From positions 496,001 to 560,000 of the forward strand of contig CAWBCW010000026.1 in NCBI GenBank assembly GCA_963787345.1: a stretch of 64,000 nt of DNA, given 5' to 3'. Positions 8,346 to 16,676 of the stretch are shown here, piece by piece (the first letter of the stretch is position 1; each line of letters begins with the position of its first letter). This DNA is from Bacillus_BD sp963787345. Its GTDB lineage: Bacteria > Bacillota > Bacilli > Bacillales > Cytobacillaceae. Made by a program: the position numbers and the translations under genes. The notes beneath the pieces are model-generated. The model did not search any database. It had not been told where the DNA came from and saw only the letters and a list, made by a program, of their open reading frames with translations.

Positions 8346-9221
8346 CTAACGTTTACTTGCTCGAAATCCCGCTTGTTCGGCTTCTTCTCGACTACAGAAA
8401 TATTGTTCTCCCTTGGAGAGATCAATTTGTGTAACATCATAATATTGTTGACCTGGCATGTGATAGATCTTATCGCCACGAGATGAAATGTTTCCTTTTA
8501 TATCACAAGTTCCCGATGGAGCGGAAGATGTTTGATTGTCTTTATTTGTAGTAGAACTTGCTGATTCTTCATTTCCTTCTACCACTTCTTTGTAAAAACC
8601 ATCTTCTCTAGCATAGTTTTCAATGCTCCAAATTCCTATGCCTTTTTTCTGAGCTTCTTTCTGAATGGCATAATATTGATCAACATACTTCGTATTTGGA
8701 GCATACACATAGGCAACCCTTGCCAAACCATTTCGCAGCAATTCTTCCTGTACACTCTTTCCGTCTACATAGAGGTAATATAGGAGACGACCATACTTAT
8801 CACGGTCACTGATATCCTTTTCAAGCTGAACTGTCTTTCCTTCTAACATTTGCTTCATGAAGTCTTTTGCATCTTGGCCAAAAGGCTGTTTTCCAAGACG
8901 CGGATGATTTGTCTCAGGAGTATCAACTAATAAAAACCTCACCGATTCAACATTGCCATTTATTCTGACTTTAATTGTATCACCGTCAGTGACAGAAACT
9001 ACTTCCGCATCAAATGTAGTTATGTCTGATGGCTGGTCCGGTTCAGTCGTGACTTCTTCTCTTACTGATTCCGTTACATTTGTATCCGTTAGTATTTCTT
9101 CTTGGTGCACATTTTCGTTCTTTGTTTCTTCCTTTTGTACGGTAGTTAAATCCTCGCTACCACATCCAAACAGTATGATTATGGAAAGAAAAAGTAATGC
9201 CATGAATCTAATATTTTTCAA
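8346..9221 (-). CDS. Thermonuclease-family lipoprotein
   Basis: 291 residues. A lipoprotein signal peptide ends in ILFGC (Cys20), followed by a Thr/Glu-rich linker and a staphylococcal-nuclease domain from about residue 70: VTDGDTIKVRING, VRFLLVDTPETNH, KYGRLLYYLYVDG and the catalytic arginines of VRFLLVDTPE and DKYGRLLY. The C-terminal ~50 residues (CDIKGNISSRGDKIYHMPG to the end) are a separate small domain seen on related Bacillus nucleases. Likely anchored outside the membrane, where it degrades DNA or RNA with calcium. Monocistronic. Confidence 0.9.
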   Translation of the reverse strand: MKNIRFMALLFLSIIILFGCGSEDLTTVQKEETKNENVHQEEILTDTNVTESVREEVTTEPDQPSDITTFDAEVVSVTDGDTIKVRINGNVESVRFLLVDTPETNHPRLGKQPFGQDAKDFMKQMLEGKTVQLEKDISDRDKYGRLLYYLYVDGKSVQEELLRNGLARVAYVYAPNTKYVDQYYAIQKEAQKKGIGIWSIENYAREDGFYKEVVEGNEESASSTTNKDNQTSSAPSGTCDIKGNISSRGDKIYHMPGQQYYDVTQIDLSKGEQYFCSREEAEQAGFRASKR

Positions 9222-9571
9222 TTAAGCTCTCCCCTTTGTTCGCTGTTGAATAGTAGTAAGGGTTTTTCTGACTCCTGAATTTATGGTAATAAATCCCGAA
9301 AATCTAATTCTATGAACTTTCCCCTTATTAAAATTCAATTTTGGTTATAAAAACCTTAAGTAACATTCTACTAATTATTAACAACTTAGTAAAAGGGAAA
9401 ACCTTATTAAACAATTTCTTGAGTTTGTTGTATAAACAACATTTCAATCAATCTATTGGTGTTGATCCTTTTCACGGTGTAATAAACTTTAATTGTAGAC
9501 AAATACTTAAACAATCAAAGGAATGTTTCATAGACATCCTTTGATATATAAATGATGAGGAGGGTTTTATA
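9222..9571. other. Intergenic region between divergent genes
   Basis: 350 AT-rich bases between the divergent nuclease and FMN reductase genes, so both promoters should lie here. Apart from the hairpin at 9514-9545 I see no repeat or gene. Confidence 0.4.
9514..9545. promoter_or_regulatory. Leader inverted repeat before FMN reductase gene
   Basis: ATCAAAGGAATGT / ACATCCTTTGAT with a 7-base loop, 26 bases before the start codon and without a T-run. Candidate repressor site or RNA control hairpin. Confidence 0.4.
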
Positions 9572-10132
9572 ATGGTTAAAGTTGGTATTATTACAGGGAG
9601 TACGAGAGATTCAAGAGTAAATATACAAGTTGCAGAATGGGTGAAATCAATTGCAGAAAAAAGAACAGATGCCCAATTTGAGCTGGTAGATATTAAGGAT
9701 TACAACCTGCCACGATACAATGAGTCTGTTCCTGCGATTATGACACAAGATTATCAAACTCCAGAGGCTCATCCTTGGTCAAAGAAAGTCAGTGAACTTG
9801 ACGGATTTGTTTTCATCACCCCTGAATATAACAAGGCAGTAACATCTGGGTTAAAAGATGCTATCGATTACCTATATGTAGAATGGAATAATAAAGCTGC
9901 TGGCATTATTAGTTATGGTTCCTCTCTCGGCGTTACTGCGGCTAACAACTTACGTTTGATTCTATCGGTTCCTAAAGTTGCGGTCGTGGGGACTCAACCA
10001 GGGTTCAGTCTTTTTACCGACTTCCAAGATATGAGTAAATTCACCCCTGCGCCGTTCCATGAAGAAACAGTTCAAAAAATGTTAGATGAAGTTGTAGCCT
10101 GGTCTACAGCGTTAAAAACGATTAGAGATTAA
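9572..10132 (+). CDS. NADPH-dependent FMN reductase family protein
   Basis: 186 residues with the flavodoxin-like fold. GSTRDSRVN at residues 8-16 is the FMN phosphate loop, and FITPEYNKAVTSGLKDAIDYL is the second FMN-binding segment typical of the YhdA/azoreductase-like group. It would reduce quinones, azo dyes or flavin with NADPH in the cytoplasm. GAGGAGG lies 9 bases before ATG. Monocistronic, preceded by a 12-bp leader inverted repeat and followed by two stem-loops. Confidence 0.88.
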   Translation: MVKVGIITGSTRDSRVNIQVAEWVKSIAEKRTDAQFELVDIKDYNLPRYNESVPAIMTQDYQTPEAHPWSKKVSELDGFVFITPEYNKAVTSGLKDAIDYLYVEWNNKAAGIISYGSSLGVTAANNLRLILSVPKVAVVGTQPGFSLFTDFQDMSKFTPAPFHEETVQKMLDEVVAWSTALKTIRD

Positions 10133-10222
10133 TTAGATATGGTACTTAGAACAAAATGCAGAAGGAGAGGGATTAAACCGAAATTGAAAAAACTTAGTTC
10201 CTTTGCTGGCGTTTGTAGAATT

Positions 10223-10291
10223 GGCGGCTGTTCAACCAAAACGGATGGCCGCCTAGCATGGGCATATATTTCCTTTAATCTTGCCCATGCT
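10223..10291. repeat. Two adjacent stem-loops
   Basis: Stem 1 is GGCGGC (10223) with GCCGCC (10248). Stem 2 is a perfect 10-bp AGCATGGGCA (10255) with TGCCCATGCT (10282). Neither has a clear T-run. They lie between the converging FMN reductase and hydrolase genes and may end transcription from both sides. Confidence 0.45.
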
Positions 10292-10332
10292 TTAATTAGT
10301 TACTTATTCTATGCCATTGTTGACCTTAATTC

Positions 10333-11106
10333 TCACTTAATTATTTTTCCACTCTTTAAAATATCTTTACCCTCTATCCAATTCTCAATCATTGAATTAA
10401 AAAAATGAGGCTTGGCCAAAGACACTCCATGACCGATGTCAGAGATGATGATTCCTTGACAATTAGGATTACTTTTTATTAAATCCATTGCTGATTTTCT
10501 CATCACAGTTTTTTCTTTTTCTCCAACAGTGACTAATATTTTGCTTGAGGCTTTATGAAAATGTTCTGGTATCTCAAATGACATATTTTCTTCTAAGATT
10601 CTAATAAGTATATCTGATTTCATCTGAAGATTTTCCTGATAGTAATTTTCAAAATCATCCTGATTAATATAGAGCACCTTTGCTTGGGCTTTTGAGAATG
10701 TTTTATTTTTTATTAATGGATAGGTTAATCGCACAGAAGGTTTAATCAATAATTTTGCAAATGAAAGGGGTCTTACTAAAGCGCTATTAACCATTGCATA
10801 ATCGATCAAATTCGGTTTTATACTCAGCATTTGTATGGTGATTTGAGCGCCTAACGAAAAACCAATGACGATAACTTTCTTTCCCTCTGCTTTTTCTTCG
10901 ATTAAATGAATTAGCTCCTCTGCACTACGCTTTATTGAAAATGTAGTTCCATCCTTGCTTTCCCCATGTTCTGGTAGATCAGGAACAATACAATGATAAC
11001 TAGTGAAATGTTGAATCTGTTTATCCCACATCCAACCACTCACTCCGCCGCCATGAAGAAATAGCATCAATGGGGCATTTCTATCTCCAGATTCTATATA
11101 GTACAA
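10333..11106 (-). CDS. Alpha/beta hydrolase
   Basis: 257 residues. FLHGGGVSGWMWD forms the oxyanion-hole loop, VIGFSLGAQ (about residue 96) holds the nucleophile serine, and SDIGHGVSLAKP near residue 232 holds the catalytic histidine. Substrate unknown; esterase or lipase-like. AAAGGAGG lies 8 bases before TTG 11106, so a TTG start is accepted. The next gene upstream on this strand, a VOC protein, is about 70 bases away and may be co-transcribed. Confidence 0.85.
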   Translation of the reverse strand: MYYIESGDRNAPLMLFLHGGGVSGWMWDKQIQHFTSYHCIVPDLPEHGESKDGTTFSIKRSAEELIHLIEEKAEGKKVIVIGFSLGAQITIQMLSIKPNLIDYAMVNSALVRPLSFAKLLIKPSVRLTYPLIKNKTFSKAQAKVLYINQDDFENYYQENLQMKSDILIRILEENMSFEIPEHFHKASSKILVTVGEKEKTVMRKSAMDLIKSNPNCQGIIISDIGHGVSLAKPHFFNSMIENWIEGKDILKSGKIIK

Positions 11107-11175
11107 AAGCGAATCCTCCTTTAACTTAACAAGTCAGTCATTTCCGATAAAAGCTTGGATCCTGAATAGGTTTTG

Positions 11176-11529
11176 TTACTTCATATCCTCATAAAATGTA
11201 ATTTTGTTTGAGAAAGGGTCGATCACAGTCAATTCAATCGTATTCCAAGGTGTTTTTTCTACAGCTGGATTAGAGTAAGGATAGTCCTTTTTTGATAAGA
11301 AAGAATGAAAGTTATCCAAATTATTTATTTTAATCCGAATTGCACTGCCTGGAGTGGAATCTCCATGATGTTCAGATAAATGTAAAACAGCATCATTTAA
11401 AGAAATCTGAAAGTATAAAGGCATATTTTCAGAATACTGATGTGTCCAATCTATCTCAAAATCTAAGTAATCTATGTAAAATGAGTGGGCTTTTTTAAGA
11501 TCAAAAATTCGAAAAATCGGTGTAATCAT
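11176..11529 (-). CDS. VOC family protein (glyoxalase/bleomycin-resistance fold)
   Basis: 117 residues. MITPIFRIFDLKKAHSFYID opens the fold and LTVIDPFSNKITFYE closes it, as in single-domain VOC proteins. Metal ligands are partly visible (LHLSEHHGD, final E). Role unknown, either metal-dependent lyase/dioxygenase or antibiotic binding. The frame is open upstream from a GTG, but AGGAG lies 10 bases before ATG 11529, which starts at the usual family N-terminus. Confidence 0.82.
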   Translation of the reverse strand: MITPIFRIFDLKKAHSFYIDYLDFEIDWTHQYSENMPLYFQISLNDAVLHLSEHHGDSTPGSAIRIKINNLDNFHSFLSKKDYPYSNPAVEKTPWNTIELTVIDPFSNKITFYEDMK

Positions 11530-11834
11530 GTAACATAGCACTCCTATTTAATTGGTCCAAGTGATTTAATCATCAAGTTCAATAAACTAGAAATCCCGAG
11601 CGAATATAAAATTCTAACTAAAAACGATAGATTCCCTCTAATAATATTAGATTTATTATATCATCACCAGCTAAAGTATTTGTTATTTAACAAGATCACG
11701 CCATTAATTTTCATATAATTTGAAGATTCAGTAAATTTAATGGTAGAATAATAATTATCCACAACAGACCTACATATTTTACTGCTGTTGGGAACTAAAA
11801 AACTTTGATGATATGGAATATGGGAGGATGACAG
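11530..11834. other. Intergenic region between divergent genes
   Basis: 305 bases. A weak inverted repeat CAACAG/CTGTTG lies near 11761-11788. I looked for an S-box or T-box leader, expected for a sulfate assimilation gene, and saw none. Confidence 0.35.
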
Positions 11835-13559
11835 ATGAGCGAAGATACGTATGTATTGGATGAAATGAAATTAGCTAGTTACCCGCAACAACCGCATGGT
11901 GGGAAGTTAGTGAATCGCGTTCTTACGGGGAAAGAACGTGATGAAGCAATGAAAAGAGCTAAAGAGATGCCGATGATTATGGTAGATTTAGAGGCTGTTA
12001 TTACGCTTGAAATGATTGCTACAGGGGTGTTGTCTCCTAACGAAGGTTTTATGGTTGAGGAGGAATACAAGTCAGTACTTACGGATGGACGCTTAAAAAG
12101 TGGATTAGTTTGGCCGGTGCCTCTAAGTTTTGCGCCAATTGGTGACCGGAATCAGCAGGTGGTTAAAGGTTTATCCGTGGGGGATGAAGTAGCTCTTGTT
12201 GACGATACGAGAGAGCCAGTCGCGATTCTTAAATTGGATGATATCTTTCATTATGATCGGGAGTTCCGTGCCTTACATCTCTTTGGTACGACTGACCGCA
12301 ATCACCCAGGTGTAGATTCCATTTACCGACGGATGGGGAAGACGGCATTAGGTGGTCCTATTCAATTGCTTCGCCGGGTTCATTGGGGACCATTTGAAGA
12401 GATTAGAATGGAGCCGAAAGAAACGTGGAAACTATTTTACGAAGAGAAGAAGTTTAAATCGGTTGGAGGGTTTATTACTGGAGCCAATCCATTACACCGT
12501 GGACATGAGTATATTCATCGAAATGCATTAGAAGAGTTGGATGGTTTATTTGTGCAGCCTCTAGTAGAGATGGCCAAACGTGAATATACGCGTCATGAGT
12601 TTCGGATCTTGTCTTACCGTAGTGTTTTGGATACGTATTATCCGACGGAAAGAACGATTCTTGCACCATTGAGGGTTACGTATGTTTTTGCGGGTCCACG
12701 TGAAGCAGTTCTACATGCTTTAATTATGAAAAACTATGGATGTACCCATGCGCTCATTGGGCGAGACCACGCTGGGATTGGGGACTTTTATGATAAATAT
12801 GCGAGTCATTCCATTTTTGATGAATATGGTGAAGGTGAACTAGGAATTGATATCCGGCTGTTCCATGAGGTATTTTATTGTACACGTTGTGATACTCAGG
12901 CAACGGACCAAACATGTCCACATGATGAGCAGTACCGAATTAATATTTCTGGTACGGGAATTAGGGAATTATTGCGTTACGGGGTATTGCCACCGAAGGA
13001 AATTGTTAGACCTGAATCTGCCCGAATTGCGATGCAAGGGGTACAGCCAAAAGGGATTGATGAAAACAATCTAGCTATTGCACCTGTCGGCAAGACGATA
13101 AAGAGCATTTTTCCATATTATTTAACTCGATCTAAAATCGGTGGACCGAAGCGGAGAATACCGTTAAAAGCTGAAGAACTCACAATAGAAGATTTAGAAG
13201 CCGTAATTACAGATGCCCGCGAGAATGCCGATCGGATTTATAAAGAAATATTTGATGAGTATAGCTATGTTTCCGATACACTTCGTTCTGTGCAACCTGA
13301 ATGGGTCGCTGCTGCACGAGAATCGATTTTAAAACAACAAGAAATGGTAATAGAGAATTTAGAAGAAAAGGTAAGAATAGCACCAGTTGAAGCATCAGAT
13401 GAATTTTTGTATCAAGATAAGGGAGAAGCAGAACGCGAATTAGAAGTCGCAAGGAAAATTTCCGCTGATATCCCGTCGCCACTTCGTACAGAGGATCTTA
13501 AGTATCGTGTATGGAATCCACTTCCATACAACCGTTATCGTGGGAGTGACGAGAAATAG
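11835..13559 (+). CDS. ATP-sulfurylase-like protein with C-terminal extension
   Basis: 574 residues; plain bacterial Sat proteins are about 380-400. PUA-like N-domain, then the ATP-sulfurylase core: NPLHRGH (218-224, HxxH present), YVFAGPREAVLHALIMKN, LIGRDHAGIGDFYD (309-320), and a zinc-like C349/C352/C361/H363 set before ISGTGIRELL. The usual QxRN sulfate/ATP motif reads TGAN here, so Gln and Arg are replaced by Thr215 and Ala217. Residues ~400-574 are charged and helical with no P-loop, so they are not an APS kinase. No other sulfur genes are adjacent. An altered substrate is likely; ordinary sulfate activation is doubtful. Confidence 0.75.
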   Translation: MSEDTYVLDEMKLASYPQQPHGGKLVNRVLTGKERDEAMKRAKEMPMIMVDLEAVITLEMIATGVLSPNEGFMVEEEYKSVLTDGRLKSGLVWPVPLSFAPIGDRNQQVVKGLSVGDEVALVDDTREPVAILKLDDIFHYDREFRALHLFGTTDRNHPGVDSIYRRMGKTALGGPIQLLRRVHWGPFEEIRMEPKETWKLFYEEKKFKSVGGFITGANPLHRGHEYIHRNALEELDGLFVQPLVEMAKREYTRHEFRILSYRSVLDTYYPTERTILAPLRVTYVFAGPREAVLHALIMKNYGCTHALIGRDHAGIGDFYDKYASHSIFDEYGEGELGIDIRLFHEVFYCTRCDTQATDQTCPHDEQYRINISGTGIRELLRYGVLPPKEIVRPESARIAMQGVQPKGIDENNLAIAPVGKTIKSIFPYYLTRSKIGGPKRRIPLKAEELTIEDLEAVITDARENADRIYKEIFDEYSYVSDTLRSVQPEWVAAARESILKQQEMVIENLEEKVRIAPVEASDEFLYQDKGEAERELEVARKISADIPSPLRTEDLKYRVWNPLPYNRYRGSDEK

Positions 13560-13638
13560 ATAATAGTAGTTTTCCATGTCAGACTCTTCAGAGGCATTCC
13601 ATATCAGAAATAATAGATTGGTAGTTTTTTTTGAAGTA

Positions 13639-13672
13639 AAAAACAGTGAGTAAAGACAAACTCACTGTTTTT
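13639..13672. terminator. Bidirectional terminator
   Basis: AAAAACAGTGAGT / ACTCACTGTTTTT, 13-bp perfect stem with an 8-base loop between two converging genes. Confidence 0.88.
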
Positions 13673-13685
13673 ATTTGTTTTAATA

Positions 13686-14126
13686 TTATTCAAAAATATA
13701 ACTAATAACATCGATCGCCTGATCAACAGTTTCGACAGTTACATTTGCTTTGTTTGAAAGTTCTTTTAATGGATGGATTAATGATTCAGGTCTAATGATA
13801 ATTGTCGGCTTGTTCATGGCAATGGCCGTGCTGGCGTCCATTGCTGTATTCCATTGTCGATACTTCTCTCCAAATAAGGCAATGACGATATCCGCTTTCT
13901 GCATTAAGACTTGCGTTCTAAAGTTATTAATATCTGATGCAGCATCATCTTTATAAAGATTGGATGGCTGTTTTCCGAGGATATCTTCACCGATATCATC
14001 TGAACGATCATGGTTTGTTTGCGGTGCTACAAATACGAGAGGAAGGTTTTTTTCCTCTGCTTTTTTTGCAACCTCTTCTCTCCAATCATCATGAATCTGG
14101 CCTGCTAAATAAACAGTAAGTTCCAT
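13686..14126 (-). CDS. ytoQ: YtoQ family protein
   Basis: 146 residues starting MELTVYLAGQIHDDWREEV, with NFRTQVLMQKADIVIALFGEKYRQWNTAMDA and KPTIIIRPESLIHPLKEL, matching Bacillus YtoQ. The fold resembles nucleoside 2-deoxyribosyltransferase-like proteins, but no function is established. GGAGG lies at good distance before ATG. Monocistronic, converging on the sulfurylase-like gene across a strong terminator. Confidence 0.9.
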   Translation of the reverse strand: MELTVYLAGQIHDDWREEVAKKAEEKNLPLVFVAPQTNHDRSDDIGEDILGKQPSNLYKDDAASDINNFRTQVLMQKADIVIALFGEKYRQWNTAMDASTAIAMNKPTIIIRPESLIHPLKELSNKANVTVETVDQAIDVISYIFE

Positions 14127-14212
14127 TCTAATTCCTCCAATGCAATATGTTCTTATTCTATCGTATCTAATTTTGCGGAGTTTTCAAATGATCTACTTAC
14201 TGCAGCTGATTT

Positions 14213-15190
14213 TCAAATGATAAAAGGATATACAATGCTTCCAAGAAAGATGGGTTCGGTCCCATGCATATAATAGTCCCAAAGATTTGCGGTTAAGATT
14301 TGGTCGTTTTCATAAGTTTTAAAGTAATACTCACATGTATTTGTGTTCATAAAGGAAATATACTTCGTATAATCATCGGTTTCCCTACTCGATATGACAA
14401 TGCCTTTAGGAATAAAAACACTGTTTGTCAGGTGAAAGCAAGTCATAATGGCTTCAGCTCGATCTTTCGGGACTTGTACATGTGTTTTTAGAAAGGCTGT
14501 ACGAACAAAACGATCTGGAGAGGTAAAGCCTCCAGGTAAGTTAGTAGTTCCTCCACCTTGGCCGAAAGGGGTTAATGTTACACTTCCCCATTGGGCTTCT
14601 TTTTGTTGTGTAGTGGATACATCCATATAATTCCTCAGATTGGTCATATGCCACTGGAAATCAGGACTATTTGCCATAACTCCTACAGGGTTATCCTTTA
14701 TTTCAAGTCCATTTATCGTTTGCTCGATAACGACACACTTGCCGCTTCGATCGGTGGCAATCCAATGTAAGGGAGCAGCCCTTTGTGTAACGGGGTCTGG
14801 TACACCAACGATACGAATGTTTTCTAATAAAGCCTGTAAATCATCTACAGAGCTACAACGTCCTAAAAGATAATGGAGAAAATCTAAAGAAGCAATAGGC
14901 TCTTTACCCTCTATCGGTAAATCATAATCAGCATAACCTTCAAAATATAAGACTGCCGCAGCGAATCCTCGTTCATTAACACCGTCAAAAAAGCCCAACA
15001 TTCCGTCGGCTTCTTGTCCAATGCAGATAAAGCTATAGGTATCTGTATATTTTTTCATTGTGCTCAGGTTGAACCATTGATAATTTTTCGGAATTACAAA
15101 AAGTCCAGGTTCAATGGGGTAGGAGAAGTCCATCGTTCTTCCGAAAAAGTTCTCTCCTTGCATCGACTGTAATGTAATGGCTGTACACAT
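14213..15190 (-). CDS. Choloylglycine hydrolase family (penicillin V acylase-like)
   Basis: 325 residues of an Ntn hydrolase. Cys2 becomes the N-terminal nucleophile once Met1 is removed. FGRTMDFSYPIEPG supplies the conserved Arg and Asp, VMANSPDFQWHMTNLRNY the Asn residues, and RFVRTAFLK the late Arg. It cleaves linear amide bonds (penicillin V, bile-salt amides or acyl-homoserine lactones); in a Bacillus the YxeI-like acylase role is likeliest. The start is certain because Cys2 must follow Met; GGAGG lies 9 bases upstream. No signal peptide, so cytoplasmic. Confidence 0.9.
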   Translation of the reverse strand: MCTAITLQSMQGENFFGRTMDFSYPIEPGLFVIPKNYQWFNLSTMKKYTDTYSFICIGQEADGMLGFFDGVNERGFAAAVLYFEGYADYDLPIEGKEPIASLDFLHYLLGRCSSVDDLQALLENIRIVGVPDPVTQRAAPLHWIATDRSGKCVVIEQTINGLEIKDNPVGVMANSPDFQWHMTNLRNYMDVSTTQQKEAQWGSVTLTPFGQGGGTTNLPGGFTSPDRFVRTAFLKTHVQVPKDRAEAIMTCFHLTNSVFIPKGIVISSRETDDYTKYISFMNTNTCEYYFKTYENDQILTANLWDYYMHGTEPIFLGSIVYPFII

Positions 15191-15487
15191 ACTGTAAAAC
15201 CTCCGCTAAATGACCTAAATTTAATCTATGTTCATAAGGAAAATAGGTGAACGTTTTCTATTAAGCCTTGTGATTGGTAAAATCATGCCATTTAATATTG
15301 CAGTTATCATTTGAATTTCAGTCATTGTGATTTTAATGAAGAACGTAGTGTGAGACTGATTTTTTTAAGTGATTTATATTATAAAGAAATAAATAATTAG
15401 TGTTTATTAACTAATATTTATTGATAAACAATAAAAGTGTATAATATGATATAGTCAACGATAAAAAATGGTATTTGAAAGGAATTT

Positions 15488-16021
15488 ATGAAAATGACAC
15501 TCTATTTATTATTCGGATTTGTAGTAGTTCTCATTTTGCTTTTAAATAAAAGGTTGGTAATGAATCTAATTAGCTCAGATTCTACTCTTGTTAAAAAATT
15601 ATCCCGGTCAACTTGGTTTCAAAATCCATGGAAAAGCGGCGTTTTTTTATTTGTTTTAAATGCCTTTTTATTTAGTTCAGCACTGCTGATTCTTTACGGA
15701 ATTGGATTTTTAGAAATACCTTACCTGCATCTGTTTGTAATGATCGTAGCAGTGTTATCGAGTTTATATTTTTGGATTATCATCCATAAATCTTGGAGAG
15801 GTAATCGGAAAGGGAGATTTCTACAAGGACTTATCGGTAGTAGCTTTTATCTAGTTCTTACACTGATATTTACATACACGATCTTTAATCTTGAACCCGA
15901 TACTCCATATGATGACAATTTCATGCAATTTATCGGATTAATGATGGGGATTTTTGTAACACTTGTTGCTTTTATAACATGTTTTTGTATCACTGGTTTA
16001 GCGTGGAAGAAACAAACGTAG
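15488..16021 (+). CDS. Hypothetical membrane protein, 177 aa
   Basis: Not recognised. Four to five predicted membrane spans: residues 4-20, 52-75, 80-100, 118-138 and 146-170. The loop between the first two (SSDSTLVKKLSRSTWFQNPWK) is basic. Preceded by GAAAGGA and by a plausible promoter (TATAAT near 15451). Followed directly by a copy of the dispersed repeat that can act as terminator. Monocistronic. Confidence 0.75.
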   Translation: MKMTLYLLFGFVVVLILLLNKRLVMNLISSDSTLVKKLSRSTWFQNPWKSGVFLFVLNAFLFSSALLILYGIGFLEIPYLHLFVMIVAVLSSLYFWIIIHKSWRGNRKGRFLQGLIGSSFYLVLTLIFTYTIFNLEPDTPYDDNFMQFIGLMMGIFVTLVAFITCFCITGLAWKKQT

Positions 16022-16030
16022 TTTTACGAA

Positions 16031-16085
16031 AAAAGGTCAATCCCCAGTTTGCTAAGGTATTGTAACGGGGACTGGCCTTTTTCTT
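16031..16085 (+). repeat. Dispersed palindromic repeat
   Basis: GGTCAATCCCC, loop TTTGCTAAGGTATTGTAAC, then GGGGACTGGCC and a T-run. Positioned as terminator of the upstream + gene. Confidence 0.85.
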
Positions 16086-16325
16086 GTAGAATTTTTCAAA
16101 ATAAAGTATTCAAATAATTCGAAATATTGTTTACTTAAAATTATATGTATGCTATATTCTTATTTATATAACATATTTAAGTCAACCGTAATAAAAGTGA
16201 AGTATGAAGGAGCAAGGGGGAGGTAAGTGTCCAAATAACATAGTTAATTCAAGATAACTTACATCGACAGATATAACATAATAATTACTTATAATAAAAA
16301 TATGTTATAAAGCGAGGAGATGCTT

Positions 16326-16676
16326 ATGAAACAATCAGTACTACTTGAGGAAACACCTGAACTTCAAAAAGGTATACCCTATCACAACTTGATTAAAACA
16401 AAAGAATTTGAGGAATTAGTAAAAAGAAAAAGAACATTTATTGTTGGAACAACCATATTTTTTCTTATCTTCTATTTTGCATTACCATTATTGGCTGCAT
16501 ATACGAAAGTGTTGCATACAGAAATTATTGGCTCCATTACTGGTGCTTGGCTGTTTGCCTCTTTGCAGTTCTTAGTTGTCTGGATTTGTGGTTTTATCTA
16601 TGTTAAAAAGTCAGAAAAGTATGATAGTTTGGCGAAGGCTATTTTACAAAAGTATAGAAAGGAGCTAAGTGAATGA
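16326..16676 (+). CDS. DUF485 domain membrane protein
   Basis: 116 residues with two predicted membrane spans (about 38-60 and 75-95), starting MKQSVLLEETPEL. DUF485 proteins (YwcB/YjcH type) are encoded just before acetate-type sodium:solute symporters and are thought to help them. GAGGAG abuts the first in-frame ATG (16320), leaving 6 bases to ATG 16326, which is chosen. The stop overlaps the symporter start by 4 bases (ATGA), showing translational coupling. Confidence 0.88.
   Translation: MKQSVLLEETPELQKGIPYHNLIKTKEFEELVKRKRTFIVGTTIFFLIFYFALPLLAAYTKVLHTEIIGSITGAWLFASLQFLVVWICGFIYVKKSEKYDSLAKAILQKYRKELSE

Noticed and set aside
9341..9544. 67-codon + frame upstream of the FMN reductase gene
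   Set aside because: No ribosome site, low-complexity Asn/Leu composition, and it ends within the leader hairpin.
10139..10408. 89-codon + frame after the FMN reductase gene
   Set aside because: No ribosome site at its start, no known domain, runs through two stem-loops and into the 3' end of the hydrolase gene on the other strand.
11700..11834. Possible S-box or T-box leader for the ATP-sulfurylase-like gene
   Set aside because: None of the conserved riboswitch segments and no terminator before the gene; only a weak 6-bp inverted repeat.
13020..13559. APS kinase domain fused to the sulfurylase-like protein
   Set aside because: The C-terminal extension has no P-loop or other kinase motif and is charged helix instead.
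15247..15261. cre-like sequence upstream of the penicillin-acylase-like gene
   Set aside because: On the minus strand it reads TAGAAAACGTTCACC, missing consensus bases at both ends.
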